A stretch of DNA of 64,000 nt from Papaver somniferum. Lineage: Eukaryota; Streptophyta; Magnoliopsida; Ranunculales; Papaveraceae. Positions 23,419 to 35,548 of the stretch are shown in pieces (the stretch's first letter is position 1; the number at the start of each line of letters is the position of its first letter). A model generated the notes under the pieces. That model made no database searches. It was not told the origin of the DNA and worked only from the letters and a program-made list of their open reading frames with translations. The stretch lies in the NCBI RefSeq assembly GCF_003573695.1, contig NC_039365.1:83245089-83309088 (forward strand). Direction: 5' to 3'. The position numbers and the translations under genes are program-made.

Positions 23419-24960
23419 TGATGGTATTTTCAATGATGTTGTACTAAAGAGTTCGTTGAGGCTTGTGAAGGCAATGAATTCTAGACTTAATAGAACTTAA
23501 AAATATAGAAAACTTAACTGAAAATTAATTTCAAGTGATTGGAAAATAACCAAGACACTAGAATCCACTATTACACATGAATGATGTCAAATATTTCATA
23601 ACTCTAATTATCCTTTTAATCCTTTATTTCTTAATCCACAAATAATCAAACATATTCTCAAAAATTAATTGTATCCCTTAAGCATAGATTATCTAACCAA
23701 AGCATAACCTATCTAATTGAATCACAACTAATGAAGAAAATTATGTAAACTTTTAAGAACTCTGCAAAAGCAGTGATTGAGTGAATTATAATTAAATATT
23801 AAAGAAAATAAAATAGTTACCCATTGTTCATGTGTGAATAGCTTCATCCATTGCCTTGGTTACGAGAGAATTAGCCGCTCATCATGTTGGAAACACGCTC
23901 AAAAGTTGATTTCATTTATGCTCAAAGGGTTACAAATGATGAATAAGGGAGAATTATAATAAAAATCGGGTTTGCAATGCTTATAACTATTGCAAAAGCC
24001 GTTACAAAGAGCCGTTACTGTACTGTTGCGTTTTTTAAGTCTGTCTCTGATTTGCGACCCACAATATGAGTCGCTGACATTGTTTAAAAACGACGGTTGT
24101 GGCGAGTCTGTTCTTCGTGTTCTTCAGTGTTCTTCAATAGCAGCAGCAGCAACAGGTGGTCTCTCTGCAAATTCGATTTTTTTGACTCTGTGGTGCTCTA
24201 AACTTCTCCCAATCTCTCCCCCCCTTCTATGATATCCCAGCAGCCTATTTATACTCAACAGCCCCCTCGAATCTCGAGTTAAATACCACAAATTCTCTAT
24301 TATTCGGCAGTAAAAAAAAAATTCTCCGGATATTTTTTTCTTCATCCGACCATCTGTAGTTGTCCAACCTTCCTTATTTTCCTTCTACACGCCTCTGCAG
24401 AGTCCAAACTCCATCCAAACACGAGCAATACACGTTTCAATTTGTTGTAATCCCGTGATGGAGTTTTCCGGCCACGTACTCCTGTTTTCTTCACCACGGC
24501 AATTCCAACCAAATTGGGTCGAAACAAACACCCATACCAGCTTTGTTAGGACATATCACAACTACCCATTAAGTTTCAGCCCTTTAGTCTACCCAGAACT
24601 GCTTCAAATTTCGATCGAAACTTCATCCAGTTTCAGTGTTTCTTTTTCCCGCCAAATTTAATTTTCAAACGAAGAAGATGGTGTCCCCCTAACCAGCTGT
24701 GGGGTGAGAATAGCAGCTGCCTGGTTTGGGGGTGACCTGGGGTACCCCTTAGTAATTGAGGTGCCCCTTAACCAAATCTGGGCTCCGTGTAGCAAGTGTC
24801 CTCCGGGGGGTGTTCCGAGTGATTTTTCGAGCCGATTTTTCCAACAATATTTATTTTCCAAAAATACCTAAAAATACACAAAACACCATAATAAGGAAGA
24901 AAACGAGTACCAACAATACGAAACATTGAGGACAAATTAGACACATAAATGCGTCTATCA
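23419..24960 (-). repeat. Athila-like 3' LTR (1542 bp)
   Basis: It begins TGATGGTATTTTC and ends GCGTCTATCA on the plus strand. The minus strand has a TATA box (TATAAATAGG, complement of about 24242-24251). A short CAG run occurs near 24140. It differs from the other LTR by about 30 substitutions and a few indels, including an extra 10-bp segment near 24123-24133. Confidence 0.9.
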
Positions 24961-24975
24961 AATACCCCCAAACTT
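24961..24975 (-). other. Polypurine tract
   Basis: The minus strand reads AAGTTTGGGGGTATT directly before the LTR start, the conserved Athila/Tat-type plus-strand primer. Confidence 0.85.
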
Positions 24976-25992
24976 ATTATTTGCTAGTCCTCGAGCAAAA
25001 CTAATAAAAAAATAAAACCGAGTTAATCTCGGGAGGGTTTACCATAGGTGTGCCCACAAAACCATTACTCCAAACCCTAGCTATCTATGCAGAACCTTGG
25101 AAGTCACTAAAGAATCTCCTTGGTTGGCATACTTATTAACTACAGGAGGAAGTACCCTGATGCGAAATTCCAATTGTTGTACACGAGTTTGCACTCAAGC
25201 ATACTAAAATTCATATAAAGTGACAGAGCTCTACTCAGATAGTTTCTGGACATCATAAACCGGAGTCAACCAATCACATGGATAGATTAAGAAGATGGAT
25301 GTAGAGAAAAATGTGGATGATGTTGACTAAGGTGAACCTATCCTAATGGACTGAGATACTGGTCTGGACTAATATCAACACACTGGCAAATACAAGGGAA
25401 CCAGTGGTCGATAATCCTAACTCTAGGTCAACTCAGCTGGCATATACAAGGGTACCAGTGGTCGACTTTATTGTATTTATTCTGGTTGGTCTGGTGGTCT
25501 GGTCTCATTTTTTTTTTTCATCTCAGTCACTCTATTTCACCCTAGTAATGGTAAAAAAAAAAAAAAAGTGATCATGATTCTTTCGATGTTTCCATCACGA
25601 GGATATGGCGAAACTACCATGTTTTCTTTTCTAACACCTGAGCTCTATGCTTTTATGAATAGACTCTTCTAGATGTTTCCATCTAATCAGATTGGTTCCT
25701 CAATTCCTACAATCAAAATGTTCCCATCCACTTAGATCGGTTAGTGCCAACCTTAATAAACATAAATTTCTAGACTCTGGAGTTTATTTATTGCAACTAA
25801 AAGCTAACAAAAAGTTTCTTCCCCACCCCCAAACTTAAATATAACATTGTCCTCAATGTTTCTAATGAAAGAGCAATACCAAAAAGTAAAGTAACATGAG
25901 GAATCAGTAAAGAGAGAAGTCGGAAAGATAGTACCTGGGTGAAGAGAGAAATCAAAATTTAATATACAACATACAATCGCCTCGATGGTCAA
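24976..25992 (-). other. Region between integrase and 3' LTR; no env-like ORF
   Basis: About 1 kb with no long minus-strand frame; many autonomous Athila elements carry an env-like gene here. A second purine tract (AAGTTTGGGGGTGGGG, complement of about 25821-25836) preceded by ACATTGAGGACAAT repeats the motif found at the LTR edge. Homopolymer runs are at 25508-25519 and 25553-25567. Confidence 0.65.
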
Positions 25993-26436
25993 TCAAGGGT
26001 AAACAGGGTCCTCCAGAGGGACCTCCTCAACATCACCTGTTGGAAAGGGCTCTAAAAAGGGTTTCAATCTCTGACCGTTAACCTTCGAAGAACTACTACC
26101 ATCCGGTGTCTCGATCTCAACAGCTCCATGAGGAAAGACAGTGCGAACAATAAAAGGACCCGCCCACCGAGAACGTAACTTCCCAGGGAAAAGATGCAAG
26201 CGGGTATCATACAGAAGAACTTTTTGACCTGGAGAAAATGACTTCCTTAAAATATTTCTATCATGCACAAGTTTCATTTTGTTCTTATACTCCTTCGCAC
26301 TATCGTAAGCATCAATACGAATCTCGTCCAACTCATTGAGCTGGAGTTTCCTATGGGCTCCTGCCTTGTCAAGAGAAAATTTTAGCTGCTTAACAGCCCA
26401 ATAAGCTCTATGTTCTACTCGACAGGTAAATGACAT
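25993..26436 (-). pseudogene. Athila-like integrase C-terminal part, out of frame
   Basis: The frame reads [19 protein letters not shown], then [19 protein letters not shown] and the C-terminal [20 protein letters not shown] (chromatin-contact region of Gypsy integrases). It is shifted relative to the upstream integrase near 26418-26430, where HLPVE is followed by a stop and [13 protein letters not shown] sequence resumes, so a one-base change separates them. Confidence 0.85.
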
Positions 26437-27884
26437 GCCTTTCCATACACAAGCCGATGAGGCGACATTCCAATGGGGGTCTTAAACGCAGTACGGTAAG
26501 CCCATATGGCATCAGTAAGCCTAGACGACCAGTCTTTCCGATTAGGATTAACTGTTTTCTCTAATATACGTTTTATCTCCCTATTGGAAACCTCAACCTG
26601 ACCACTAGTCTGTGGATGATACGGGGTAGCTACCTTATGTGTAATACCATATTTCTTCATCAAAAGCCTAAAAGGTCCATTACAAAAGTGCGACCCACCA
26701 TCACTAATTATAGCCCGCGGTGTACCAAAACGTGTAAGAATATTATTTTTCAAGAAATCAATCACAACCCTATGGTCATTGATTTTACACGCAACCGCCT
26801 CAATCCACTTAGAGACATAGTCTACAGCGACAAGGATGTATAGGTTACCAAAAGAATTAGGAAACGGACCCATAAAGTCAATACCCCACACATCAAAGAC
26901 CTCGACAACTAAAATAGGGTTCAAGGGAATCATGTTCCTATGGGAAATGGTTCCTAATTTTTGAAAACGTTCACAAGTAACACAGTAACTGTGGGAGTCT
27001 TTAAACAACGAAGGCCAATAGAATCCACACTGCAATATCTTAGCAGCAGTCTTCTTAGCACTAAAGTGACCCCCACAAGCATGATCATGACAAAAGGAAA
27101 TAATACTGGACTGGTGACTCTCAGATATACATCTCCTAATAATCTGGTCTGGACAATACTTAAACAAATAAGGATCATCCCAAAAGAAGTGCTTAACCTC
27201 AGCTAAAAATATAGAACACTCTTGCTTACCCCAATGGTGGGGCATTCGACCAGTTTCAAGATAGTTCACTATATTCGCATACCAAGGTAATTGGGTAACA
27301 AAGAACAATTGTTCATCAGGAAAGCTGTCCCTTATAGGAAGGGAATCATTAAGGGTATCCACAACAAGCCTAGACAAGTGGTCTGCTATTACATTTTCTG
27401 CACCCTTTTTGTCTCTAATGCCCGGAGAAAACTCTTGTAACAACAGGATCCACCTAATCAATCTAGGTTTCGTATCCTTCTTAGATAAAAGATATTTCAA
27501 AGCAGCATGATCAGTAAATATTACGATCTTAGAACCTAAGAGATAGGGTCTAAACTTGTCTAAGGAAAACACAATAGCTAACAGTTCATTCTCCGTAGTG
27601 GTATAGTTCAACTGGGTATCATTCAGAGTTTTGCTAGCATAGTAAATTACATGAAGTAACTTGTTTTCTCGCTGACCTAGCACAACACCAATAGCATAAT
27701 CTGAAGCGTCGCACATGATTTCAAAAGGTAGGTTCCAGTTGGGTGCCTGGACTATGGGGGCGGTAGTGAGTAAAATTTTAAGCTTCTCAAAAGCCTCTAA
27801 ACAAGCATCATCAAAGATAAAGTTAACATCTTTTGCAAGAAAATTGCAAAGAGGTCTAGAAATCAAGCTAAAATCCTTAATGAA
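26415..27884 (-). pseudogene. Athila-like RNase H and integrase
   Basis: The N-terminal RNase H shows [16 protein letters not shown] and [13 protein letters not shown]. The integrase zinc finger is visible as HDHACGGHF...CVTCERFQK, and the catalytic core has [23 protein letters not shown] and [19 protein letters not shown], giving the DDE triad. It follows RT after a TGA at about 27882-27884 (FYR-stop-FIKDFS, where CGA would encode Arg). Confidence 0.88.
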
Positions 27885-28541
27885 TCAACGATAAAAACCA
27901 GCATGCCCTAAGAATGACCTAATACCTTTTACGGTTTTTGGGACCGATAAAGTTTTAATAAGGTCAACTTTGGCTCTATCTACCTCTATACCCTTTGAAG
28001 ATACGATATGCCCTAGAATAATTCCTAAACGAACCATGAAGTGACATTTCTCCCAATTAAGCACTAAATTCTTTTCCTTACACCTAGTCAAAACTAATGA
28101 CAAATGATGCAAGCACTCATCGAAAGACGAACCAAACACTGAAAAATCATCCATAAAGACCTCTAAGAACCGATCTACCATGTCAGAAAATATGCCCATC
28201 ATACAACGTTGAAAGGTTGCAGGGGCATTACATAGGCCGAAAGGCATGCGTCTATACGCAAAGGTACCAAAGGGACAGGTAAAAGTGGTTTTCTCTTGGT
28301 CTTCTGGGGCAATAGGAACCTGATTATAACCGCAGTATCCATCTAAAAAGCAATAATGGCTACGTCCATCTAATCTCTCTAGCATTTGGTCGATGAAGGG
28401 AAGGGGAAAGTGGTCCTTCCTAGTGACCTTGTTCAATTTTTTATAGTCAGTACAGACACGCCAACTCGTGGTCATTCGGGTTGGGATTAACTCATTGTTA
28501 TCATTCTGGACTACAGTAATACCGTATTTCTTGGGAACAAC
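27885..28541 (-). pseudogene. Athila-like reverse transcriptase
   Basis: Motifs on the minus strand: SWRVCTDYKKLNKVTRKDHF, YCFLDGYCGYNQVPIAPEDQ, TFAYRRMPFGLCNAPATFQR and the catalytic VFMDDFSVFG, followed by GHIVSSKGIEVDRAKV. The TAG at 28539-28541 stands where the family has Gln (VSPVQVVPKK), and TGA at 27882-27884 closes the frame. All catalytic aspartates are present. Confidence 0.9.
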
Positions 28542-31447
28542 CTAAACGAGGCTGACCCACTTACTGTCTGAAATGGGGTAGATAATGCCTGCATCTAACA
28601 GCTTCATAACCTCGGTTCGAACAACTTCTTTCATATTAGGGTTCAATCGACGTTGCATCTCCCTAGAAGGTTTGGTGTCACTCTCTAAATAGATATGATG
28701 CATACAATCAATAGGACTTATACCCTTAATGTCTGCTATGGTGCACCCTAAAGCTTCCTTGTTATTCTGAAGGACAGTCACTAGCCTACTTTCCTGATCA
28801 CTATCCAAGTCGGATGCTATAATCACAAGTAAAGTTTCAGAGGGGCCTAAAAACACATACTTCAGGGTATCTGGTAATGGTTTAAGGTCCAACTTGGGAG
28901 GCTTTTCCAACGAAGGAACTAGGGTAGACTCGGGAACGGGTAAAGGTTCGAACTTAGGTTTCCATCCATTACTAGTTTCTAACAAAGGGGTTGAATCTAA
29001 CAAAGAATTCACCTCATTAATCACATCATCATCATCAAAATCAATCCCAAAGTGAGCTAGGCATTTCTCTAATGGATCTTCTATCAAAGTGTTTGGTAAT
29101 GACTCCTCTACTAAGGTGCCTATCATGTTCACCTCTTCTACGCTCGAGTCGTCCAGTTCCTGGGGTAGCTTACTAATGTGAAAGATGTTCAGCTCAATAG
29201 TCATATTACCAAACGAAAAATTCATAATACCAGTTCGACAGTTAATGATCGCATTGGATGTTGCTAAAAATAGGCGACCTAAAATCACCAGTATCTGGTT
29301 CTCTGGGTCAGGGACAGGTTGGGTATCTAGGATAACAAAATCCACTGGATAAATAAACTTGTCGACCTCAATAAGAACATCCTCGATCACACCACGAGGA
29401 ATTTTAACGGACCTATCAGCTAACTGGAGTGTCATCTGGGTAGGTTTCATCTCACCAAGTCCCATCTTAAGGTACACATGGTATGGAAGTAAGTTCACAC
29501 TGGCTCCTAAGTCAAGCAAAGCTTTCTCAACACGGTGTTTACCTATTGTGCAAGAAATGGTAGGGGACCCTGGGTCTTTATACTTAGGAGTAATGGTATT
29601 CTGAATAATGGAACTCACGTGACTAGCTAGGAAGGCTTTCTTTTGGACACTAAGCTTACGCTTTCGTGTACACAAGTCCTTAAGGAACTTGGCATAAGCC
29701 GGAATCTTCTTAATCGCATCCAACAATGGTAGGTTGATAGTAACCTGCTTAAAAACCTCTAATATATCATTAAAGTTGGACTCCCTCTTAGTCGGAACTA
29801 GCAGCTGGGGAAACGGGGCTCTGGGAACAAAGTCGGGCTCAGCAGGACCCTCATTGGTCTCTTTGGAAACTCTACCAGTCTTCTCATTCTCTGGCTCAAA
29901 AGGGTGAACTACATCATGTTCACTATTAGGCATGGAAACCTTGTTGTCTATCTCTCTACCGCTCCTAAGGGTTTTAATAGCATTTACATGATCAGATGGT
30001 CTTTCACCTATTTCATTAATTCCTCTAGGGTTTGGTTGAGTTTGACTAGGAAACTTACCTCTTTCTCTTAAAGACTCATTTATATGACTAACCTGGGTTT
30101 TCAACTCGGAAATAGCCTGAGAGTTAGCCTGGCCTATTCTCTTATTTTCTTCTAAACCTTGAGCAACAGATTGCTGAAACTGCATAGTGTTACGAGTTAA
30201 CAAAGCAAGAGACTCTTCTAAACTCATAATCTTCTTATCCGAAGGGTTCTGAAACTGTGCCGGGGCTGAAGGATTCTTAAGATAGCCAAAACCTGGGGGA
30301 GCTTGAGAGTTACTAGACTGAACTTGATTCTGGCCCTTAGACCAAGAAAGGTTGGGATGGTTTCTCCAGCCAAGGTTATAGGTTTCTGAATAAGGGTCAA
30401 ACTTCTGACGGTTATCGAATCTAGTGTTGTTATAAAGAGCATTGGCTTGCTCTTCAACAGTATGGTCTTCCCAAAAAGGCTCTATTCTACCACTAGTACC
30501 ACTAGAATGACCTAATTCCAACGCTTCTAACCTTTTGGCTATGGCTGCTATTTTAGCATCTGACTCATATGATCCTTCTACCCTATTGACATTTCCTCTA
30601 CTTAGAAGAATTGTTTTCTGGGGTTCCCTATTATTTTCCCATTTTTGGGTCTTATTGGCGATTTCATTCAAAAATGTCATCGCCTCATCAACAGTTTTAT
30701 TCTCAAACCCACATGTGCATAAGGACTCAACCATGGTTGTTGTTGAATAATCTAAACCCTCGTAGAGGATCTGAACTAACCTAACCTTCTCTAAACCATG
30801 ATGAGGACATTGAGATATTAAGTCATTGAACCTTTCTAAATACCTATATAAAGATTCTCCCTCTTGTTGAGCAAAAGTACAAATTTGTGTCCTAATAGAC
30901 GATGTTTTGTGCCTTGGGAAAAACTTATGTATAAAGGCAGATGTAAGTTGTTCATAGGTTTCAATTGACTCAGAATCCAAACTAACCAAGATTTGGCTTT
31001 ATCTTTTAAGGAAAAGGGGAATAACCTAAGTTTCAGTGCATCATCACTAAGGTTTTTAATTTTCAGAGTACTACATACTTCCTCAAATTCCCTAACATGA
31101 AAATAGGGGTTCTCATTCTCTTTTCCTAAAAAGGTTGGGAGCATCTGTAAAGTCCCAGGTTTGAGTTCATAATTTGCCTCGGTTTCAGCTAACTTGATAC
31201 AAGACGGACGAGAGGTCCTAGTTGGGTTAAAAAGCTTTTAAAGTTGCCATTTCTGGCACTACCAAAGGACTAGGAGTACTTTCTTCACAAAAAGCAGATT
31301 CTCAAAACTGAAGTTTCCAAAAACGGGGCTCTCTAAAGAAGAGTCTTCGAGCTCCCCGCCTTCACAAGAAGAACTACTAGGTTTATCACTAATCAGACGA
31401 CCTAGAGTGTTTCTTTTCCAAGCCCGTTCTCTAATGACCTCGGGCAT
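28542..31447 (-). pseudogene. Athila-like gag-protease, frameshifted
   Basis: The polyprotein starts at MPEVIRERAWKRNTLGRL (31447). An extra T in a homopolymer near 31240 breaks MATLKAFNPTRTS, and a further shift near 30985 separates SLKDKAKSWL from SLDSESIETYEQL. The 815-codon frame below contains the gag core (AFIHKFFPRHKTSSIR, SLYRYLERFNDLISQCPHHG), then the Athila-type protease ALLDLGASVNLLPYHVY with DLGAS at the active site, and NAIINCRTGIMNFSFGN. No CCHC knuckle is obvious. The frame runs into RT (GIIYPISDSKWVS) and stops at 28539. Confidence 0.88.
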
Positions 31448-32569
31448 ACACTAGAAAAACAAAACTAAAACGAAAAGCCCTAAAAGGGAAGGGAAGTTCT
31501 ATGCAAACACAAACAAGGCTGACTCCACCACAGCAAACCTACTGAATTCTAGCAAACAAAAAGCATGATGGCTCCACTTAGATTGTTTCTAGACCAGCTT
31601 CTAATCCTTCGAAAGGGAATTCGTTACAATTTAAGCAAACCCCTCTGGAATCAATCCGAGTCAAAGTAAGTTGAATTGAGGCGAGGGAAGCTCAGTGGAG
31701 CTTTGATACCCAAGGCCTCACCGCTATCACAAGGCGGCGCAGTCACGCATTCAACTCACAGAAACCATCATGAACTTCGAAGTATGCTAAAAGAGTAACC
31801 AATATTTTTCGAACGACTTTCCTACTAAGCTCGTTCCTATAGGTCTCGTTCTATTCCAAATTTTAAAGCTTAGGTTCGCGTTTGGTTTCGTTTTCCTAAG
31901 GCGGGCAAGAAGAGAACGGTGATGAAATCCGAACCCTTATCTTGTATGGCCAGTCCTTGCCCTTTACTAGGAATTTAAAACAGCCGTTTTCAGTTCCTCA
32001 GCATATATGCAAACGAAGGAATACAGTAACTCGCTGACAGGGGATTCGCGAGTGTTTCGACAAACTTACCTCCCGTTCCAGACGGGGGATGAACCGTTGT
32101 CGTCGACTCGGGCCACAACTCCTATGTTGTGTACGAACCCGAGGGGCCGAGGTGATATCGTAATCACCGTCCTTCTCTGCAAACAGTTTAATATTTAATC
32201 TACCCTTCCGTAGGGTTTAAAAAAAATTAATGTCCAAATGTCCAAAGTCCAAAAGAAAGGTCCAAAAAATAAAGTGCAAAAAGAAAAAGAAAAATACAAA
32301 ATAAAAAGAATTCCTAATACAATCTAATAAAATAACACTCTTTTTTTTTCTCTCTTTTTCTATAAAATAAAAAAAAATTCTTCTTCTTTAGCTCCTTTCG
32401 CTTTGCCTTTTACTTCAAGTCTTTAAATATTCGCCAAAAGCTTTGGCAAAAATTTCTTTCGCTCCAAATTCCCAAAATCTGAAAGGAAAAGACAAAAACC
32501 CAAAAACGTAAAGAAGAACAAAAAAAACTAAAAAAAAAATAAATCTAAAAACTCTATCCTAAAGACAAG
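31448..32569 (-). other. Athila-like 5' leader
   Basis: The untranslated stretch between primer site and gag has no coding frame on the minus strand. A/T-rich tracts and homopolymers (32220-32560) adjoin the primer site. Confidence 0.6.
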
Positions 32570-32587
32570 CCCGCGTCGGCGGCGCCA
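32570..32587 (-). other. Primer binding site (TGGCGCC type)
   Basis: The minus strand reads TGGCGCCGCCGACGCGG five bases after the LTR end. The first eight bases fit the TGGCGCCG site of Athila/Tat elements; the remaining bases depart from the usual GTTGCCGGGG. Confidence 0.75.
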
Positions 32588-32592
32588 AAAAT

Positions 32593-34127
32593 TGATGGTA
32601 TTTTCAATGATGTTGTAGTAAAGAGTTCGTTGAGGCTTGTGAAGGCAATGAATTCTAGACTTAATAGAACTTAAAAATATAGAAAACTTAACTCAAAATT
32701 GATTTCAAGTGATTGGAAAATAACCAAGACACTAGAATCCACTATTACACATGAATGATGTCAAATATTTCATAACTCTAATTATCCTTTTAATCCTTTA
32801 TTTCTTAATCCACAAATAATCAAACATATTCTCAAAAATTAATTGTATCCCTTAAGCATAGATTATCTAACCAAAACATAACCTATCTAATTGAATTACA
32901 ACTAATGAAGAAAATTATGTAAACTTTTAATAACTCTGCAAAAGCAGTGATTGAGTGAATTATAATTAAATATTAGAGAAAATGAAATAGTTACCCATTG
33001 TTCATGTGTGAATAGCTTCATCCATTGCCTTGGTTACGAGAGAATTAGCCGCTCATCATGTTGGAAACACGCTCAAAAGTTGATTTCATTTATGCTCAAA
33101 GGGTTACAAATGATGAATAAGGGAGAATTATAATAAAAATCGGGTTTGCAATGCTTATAACTATTGCAAAAGCCGTTACAAAGAGCCGTTACTGTACTGT
33201 TGCGTTTTTTAAGTCTGTCTCTGATCTGCGACCCACAGTATGAGTCGCTGACACTGTTTAAAAACGACGGTTTTGGCGAGTCTGTTCTTCGTGTTCTTCA
33301 ATGGCAGCAGCAGCAGCAGGTGGTCTCTCTGCAAATTCGATTTTTTTGACTCTGTGGTGCTCTAAACTTCTCCCAATCTCTCCCCCCCTTCTATGATATC
33401 CCAACAGCCTATTTATACTCAACAGCCCCCTCGAATCTCGAGTTAAATACCATAAATTCTCTATTATTCGGCAGTAAATAAAAAATATTCTCCGGATTTT
33501 TTTTTCTTCATCCGACCATCTGCAGCTGTCCAACCTTCCTTATTTTCCTTCTACACACCTCTGCAGAGTCCAAACTCTATCCAAACACGAGCAGTACACG
33601 TTTCAATTTGTTGTAATCCCGTGATGGAGTTTTCCGGCCATGTACTCCTTGTTTTCTTCACCAAGGAAATTCCAACCAAATTGGGTCGAAACAAACACCC
33701 ATACCAGCTTTGTTAGGACATATCACAACTACCCATTAAGTTTCAGCCCTTTAGTCTACCCAGAACTGCTTCAAATTTCGATCGAAACTTCATCCAGTTT
33801 CAGTGTTTCTTTTTCCCGCCAAATTTAATTTTCAAACGAAGAAGATGGTGTCCCCCTAACCAGATGTGGGGTGAGAATAGCATCTGTCTGGTTTGGGGGT
33901 GACCTGGGGTACCCCTTAGTAATTGAGGTGCCCCTTAACCAAATCTGGGCTCCGTGTAGCAAGTGTCCTCCGGGGGGTGTTCCGAGTGATTTTTCGAGCC
34001 GATTTTTCCAACAATATTTATTTTCCAAAAATACCTAAAAATACAAAAAACACCATAATAAGGACGAAAACGAGTACCAACAATACGAAACATTGAGGAT
34101 AAATTAGACACATAAATGCGTCTATCA
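32593..34127 (-). repeat. Athila-like 5' LTR (1535 bp)
   Basis: It begins TGATGGTATTTTC and ends GCGTCTATCA on the plus strand; the minus strand TATAAATAGG box is at about 33408-33417. As the transcript start lies here, this LTR is the element's promoter. Confidence 0.9.
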
Positions 34128-34375
34128 TAAAGGTACTATTTATTGGCATAACAAATCTATTGGATCAATATTTCATTCATATAAGCTCAAATTGATGATT
34201 TTTAGAAAGTTGTTATCAAGCTATGTATCTTCAACGACGAAGTACTCAATGAAAATATGACGTACCATAAAAGAACTTTGGAAAATGAAGAATTCAAAGG
34301 TGTTGAAGATTTAAGAAATCCACAAGTACTATGTAGATTGAGCTGAATGTTTATTTTTTTTACAAAAAAAGTCCA
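34128..34375 (+). other. Ancient Copia internal segment, right of the Athila insertion
   Basis: No ORF is seen. Words such as GACGAAGTACTCAATG and GTGTTGAAGATTTAAG resemble the pre-polypurine region at 4780-4860 of the younger relative, and AAAAAAAGTCCA joins 35836 when the 5S-bearing array is removed. Confidence 0.55.
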
Positions 34376-34648
34376 TATAACGGCCAATATATCCGACGGT
34401 AGTTGGATGAATATGGTATAACTAGTGATTTACCCTAAGATTATACTGAGGTCTTTACATCATAATTGGATCAAGAGTTGACAAAAATCTCTGCAGTTAA
34501 GCGTGCTCGACGGGAGTAATCCAAGGATGGCTGACCTCTTGGGAAACCGCTCTTGGATGACCGCAGTGGCGTCGTTGAAAAATCCACACAACTAGATGAC
34601 CACAATATATAAGTGAGGACAATATCGATGTAGGGTAGAGTCGCTACA
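34376..34648 (+). repeat. Cassandra-like LTR 1 with 5S-like segment
   Basis: 273 bp, starting TATAACGGCC (canonical TG mutated to TA) and ending CGCTACA. The 5S-like part (about 34487-34546) has CTCTGCAGTTAAGCGTGCTC (box A region) and GGATGGCTGACC (box C region), the internal control elements read by RNA polymerase III in 5S genes. Confidence 0.85.
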
Positions 34649-34807
34649 AATAGTATCACAGCCGATAACAGGTCACCTTCCGAGGGTGGGATAGTATGTT
34701 GGACGGGTTGAGCCATGTACTTATTTCATGAGGGGAACGGAACTTCGGTGATCTGGTTTTGAATATACTCTGGAGCCGAAGATGGCTCCAATTTAATGTG
34801 GTGGTAT

Positions 34808-35078
34808 TATATTACCTTGATTCTGCAGGTAGGGTTCGTAAAATGGAATATAGGTATTCATTTGTCATTACCTAACACTGGGGCCTTTTCAGCATAATTG
34901 ACTTCATGATTGGAAAAAAACAAACTTTGCAGTTAAGTTTGCTCGGGCGGGAATACCCAGGGATGGGTGAACTCGCGAGAAGCTGATGTACGATGACCGC
35001 GGTGGTGACCGTTGAAAACCCCACACTGCCGGATGAAAACACTGGCTAAATGGGGGCATTATCAGTGGAGATTAAACA
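34808..35078 (+). repeat. Cassandra-like LTR 2 with 5S-like segment
   Basis: 271 bp, ending ATTAAACA before the primer site. The 5S-like part (about 34926-34985) has TTTGCAGTTAAGTTTGCTCG and GGATGGGTGAAC; box C differs from 5S at one base. Confidence 0.83.
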
Positions 35079-35231
35079 TTATATCAGAGCCGATGATGGA
35101 TAACTTGTCGAGGAAGAAAGTGTATGCTGGACGATTGGGCTAGGTATTGGTCTTATGAGTGGCGGGAACTCCGGAGATCTGGGCTCGTATACTCCGGAAA
35201 CGGGGATGACTTCAACCTTAGAGGGTGAGAC

Positions 35232-35410
35232 TGTAACACCCAATGTTCGGCGGTGGTTTGCGGAATAGAATTTAGGTAATAATTTATCCTCAAATTATAT
35301 TGAGGTCTTTTCAACACAATTGGCTTCAAAATTGGCAAAAATCTCTGCAGTTAAGCGGATTCTGGGGGATAATTCAAAAATGGGTGACCTTCTGGAAAGC
35401 TGCTACTACA
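35232..35410 (+). repeat. Cassandra-like LTR 3, internally deleted
   Basis: About 179 bp, starting TGTAACACCC. The 5S-like part (about 35341-35395) has CTCTGCAGTTAAGC and ATGGGTGACC. About 90 bp after it are missing compared with the other LTRs before ATATCAGAG follows. Confidence 0.8.
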
Positions 35411-35548
35411 ATATCAGAGAAGACGACGGGTCATTTGCTGAGGGTGGAAGAGGGGTTGGGCCACATATTATCCCGTAAGGGAAGGAAACATTAAATATAT
35501 AGGCTTTAATACATTGTGGGGCGAGGCTCTAATTTAAGGTAGTGGTAT

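Larger units (their letters stand above)
23419..34127 (-). mobile_element. Athila-like Ty3/Gypsy retrotransposon, complete but mutated
   Basis: Two LTRs (23419-24960, 32593-34127; about 98% identical by eye) enclose minus-strand gag, protease, RT, RNase H and integrase in Gypsy order. A PBS of the TGGCGCCG type follows the right LTR and an AAGTTTGGGGGTATT purine tract precedes the left LTR. The 5-bp target duplication TAAAG is perfect (23414-23418 and 34128-34132). No env-like ORF lies between integrase and the 3' LTR. At least four or five lesions inactivate the polyprotein, yet the LTRs are similar, so insertion was fairly recent compared with its host Copia element. Confidence 0.92.
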
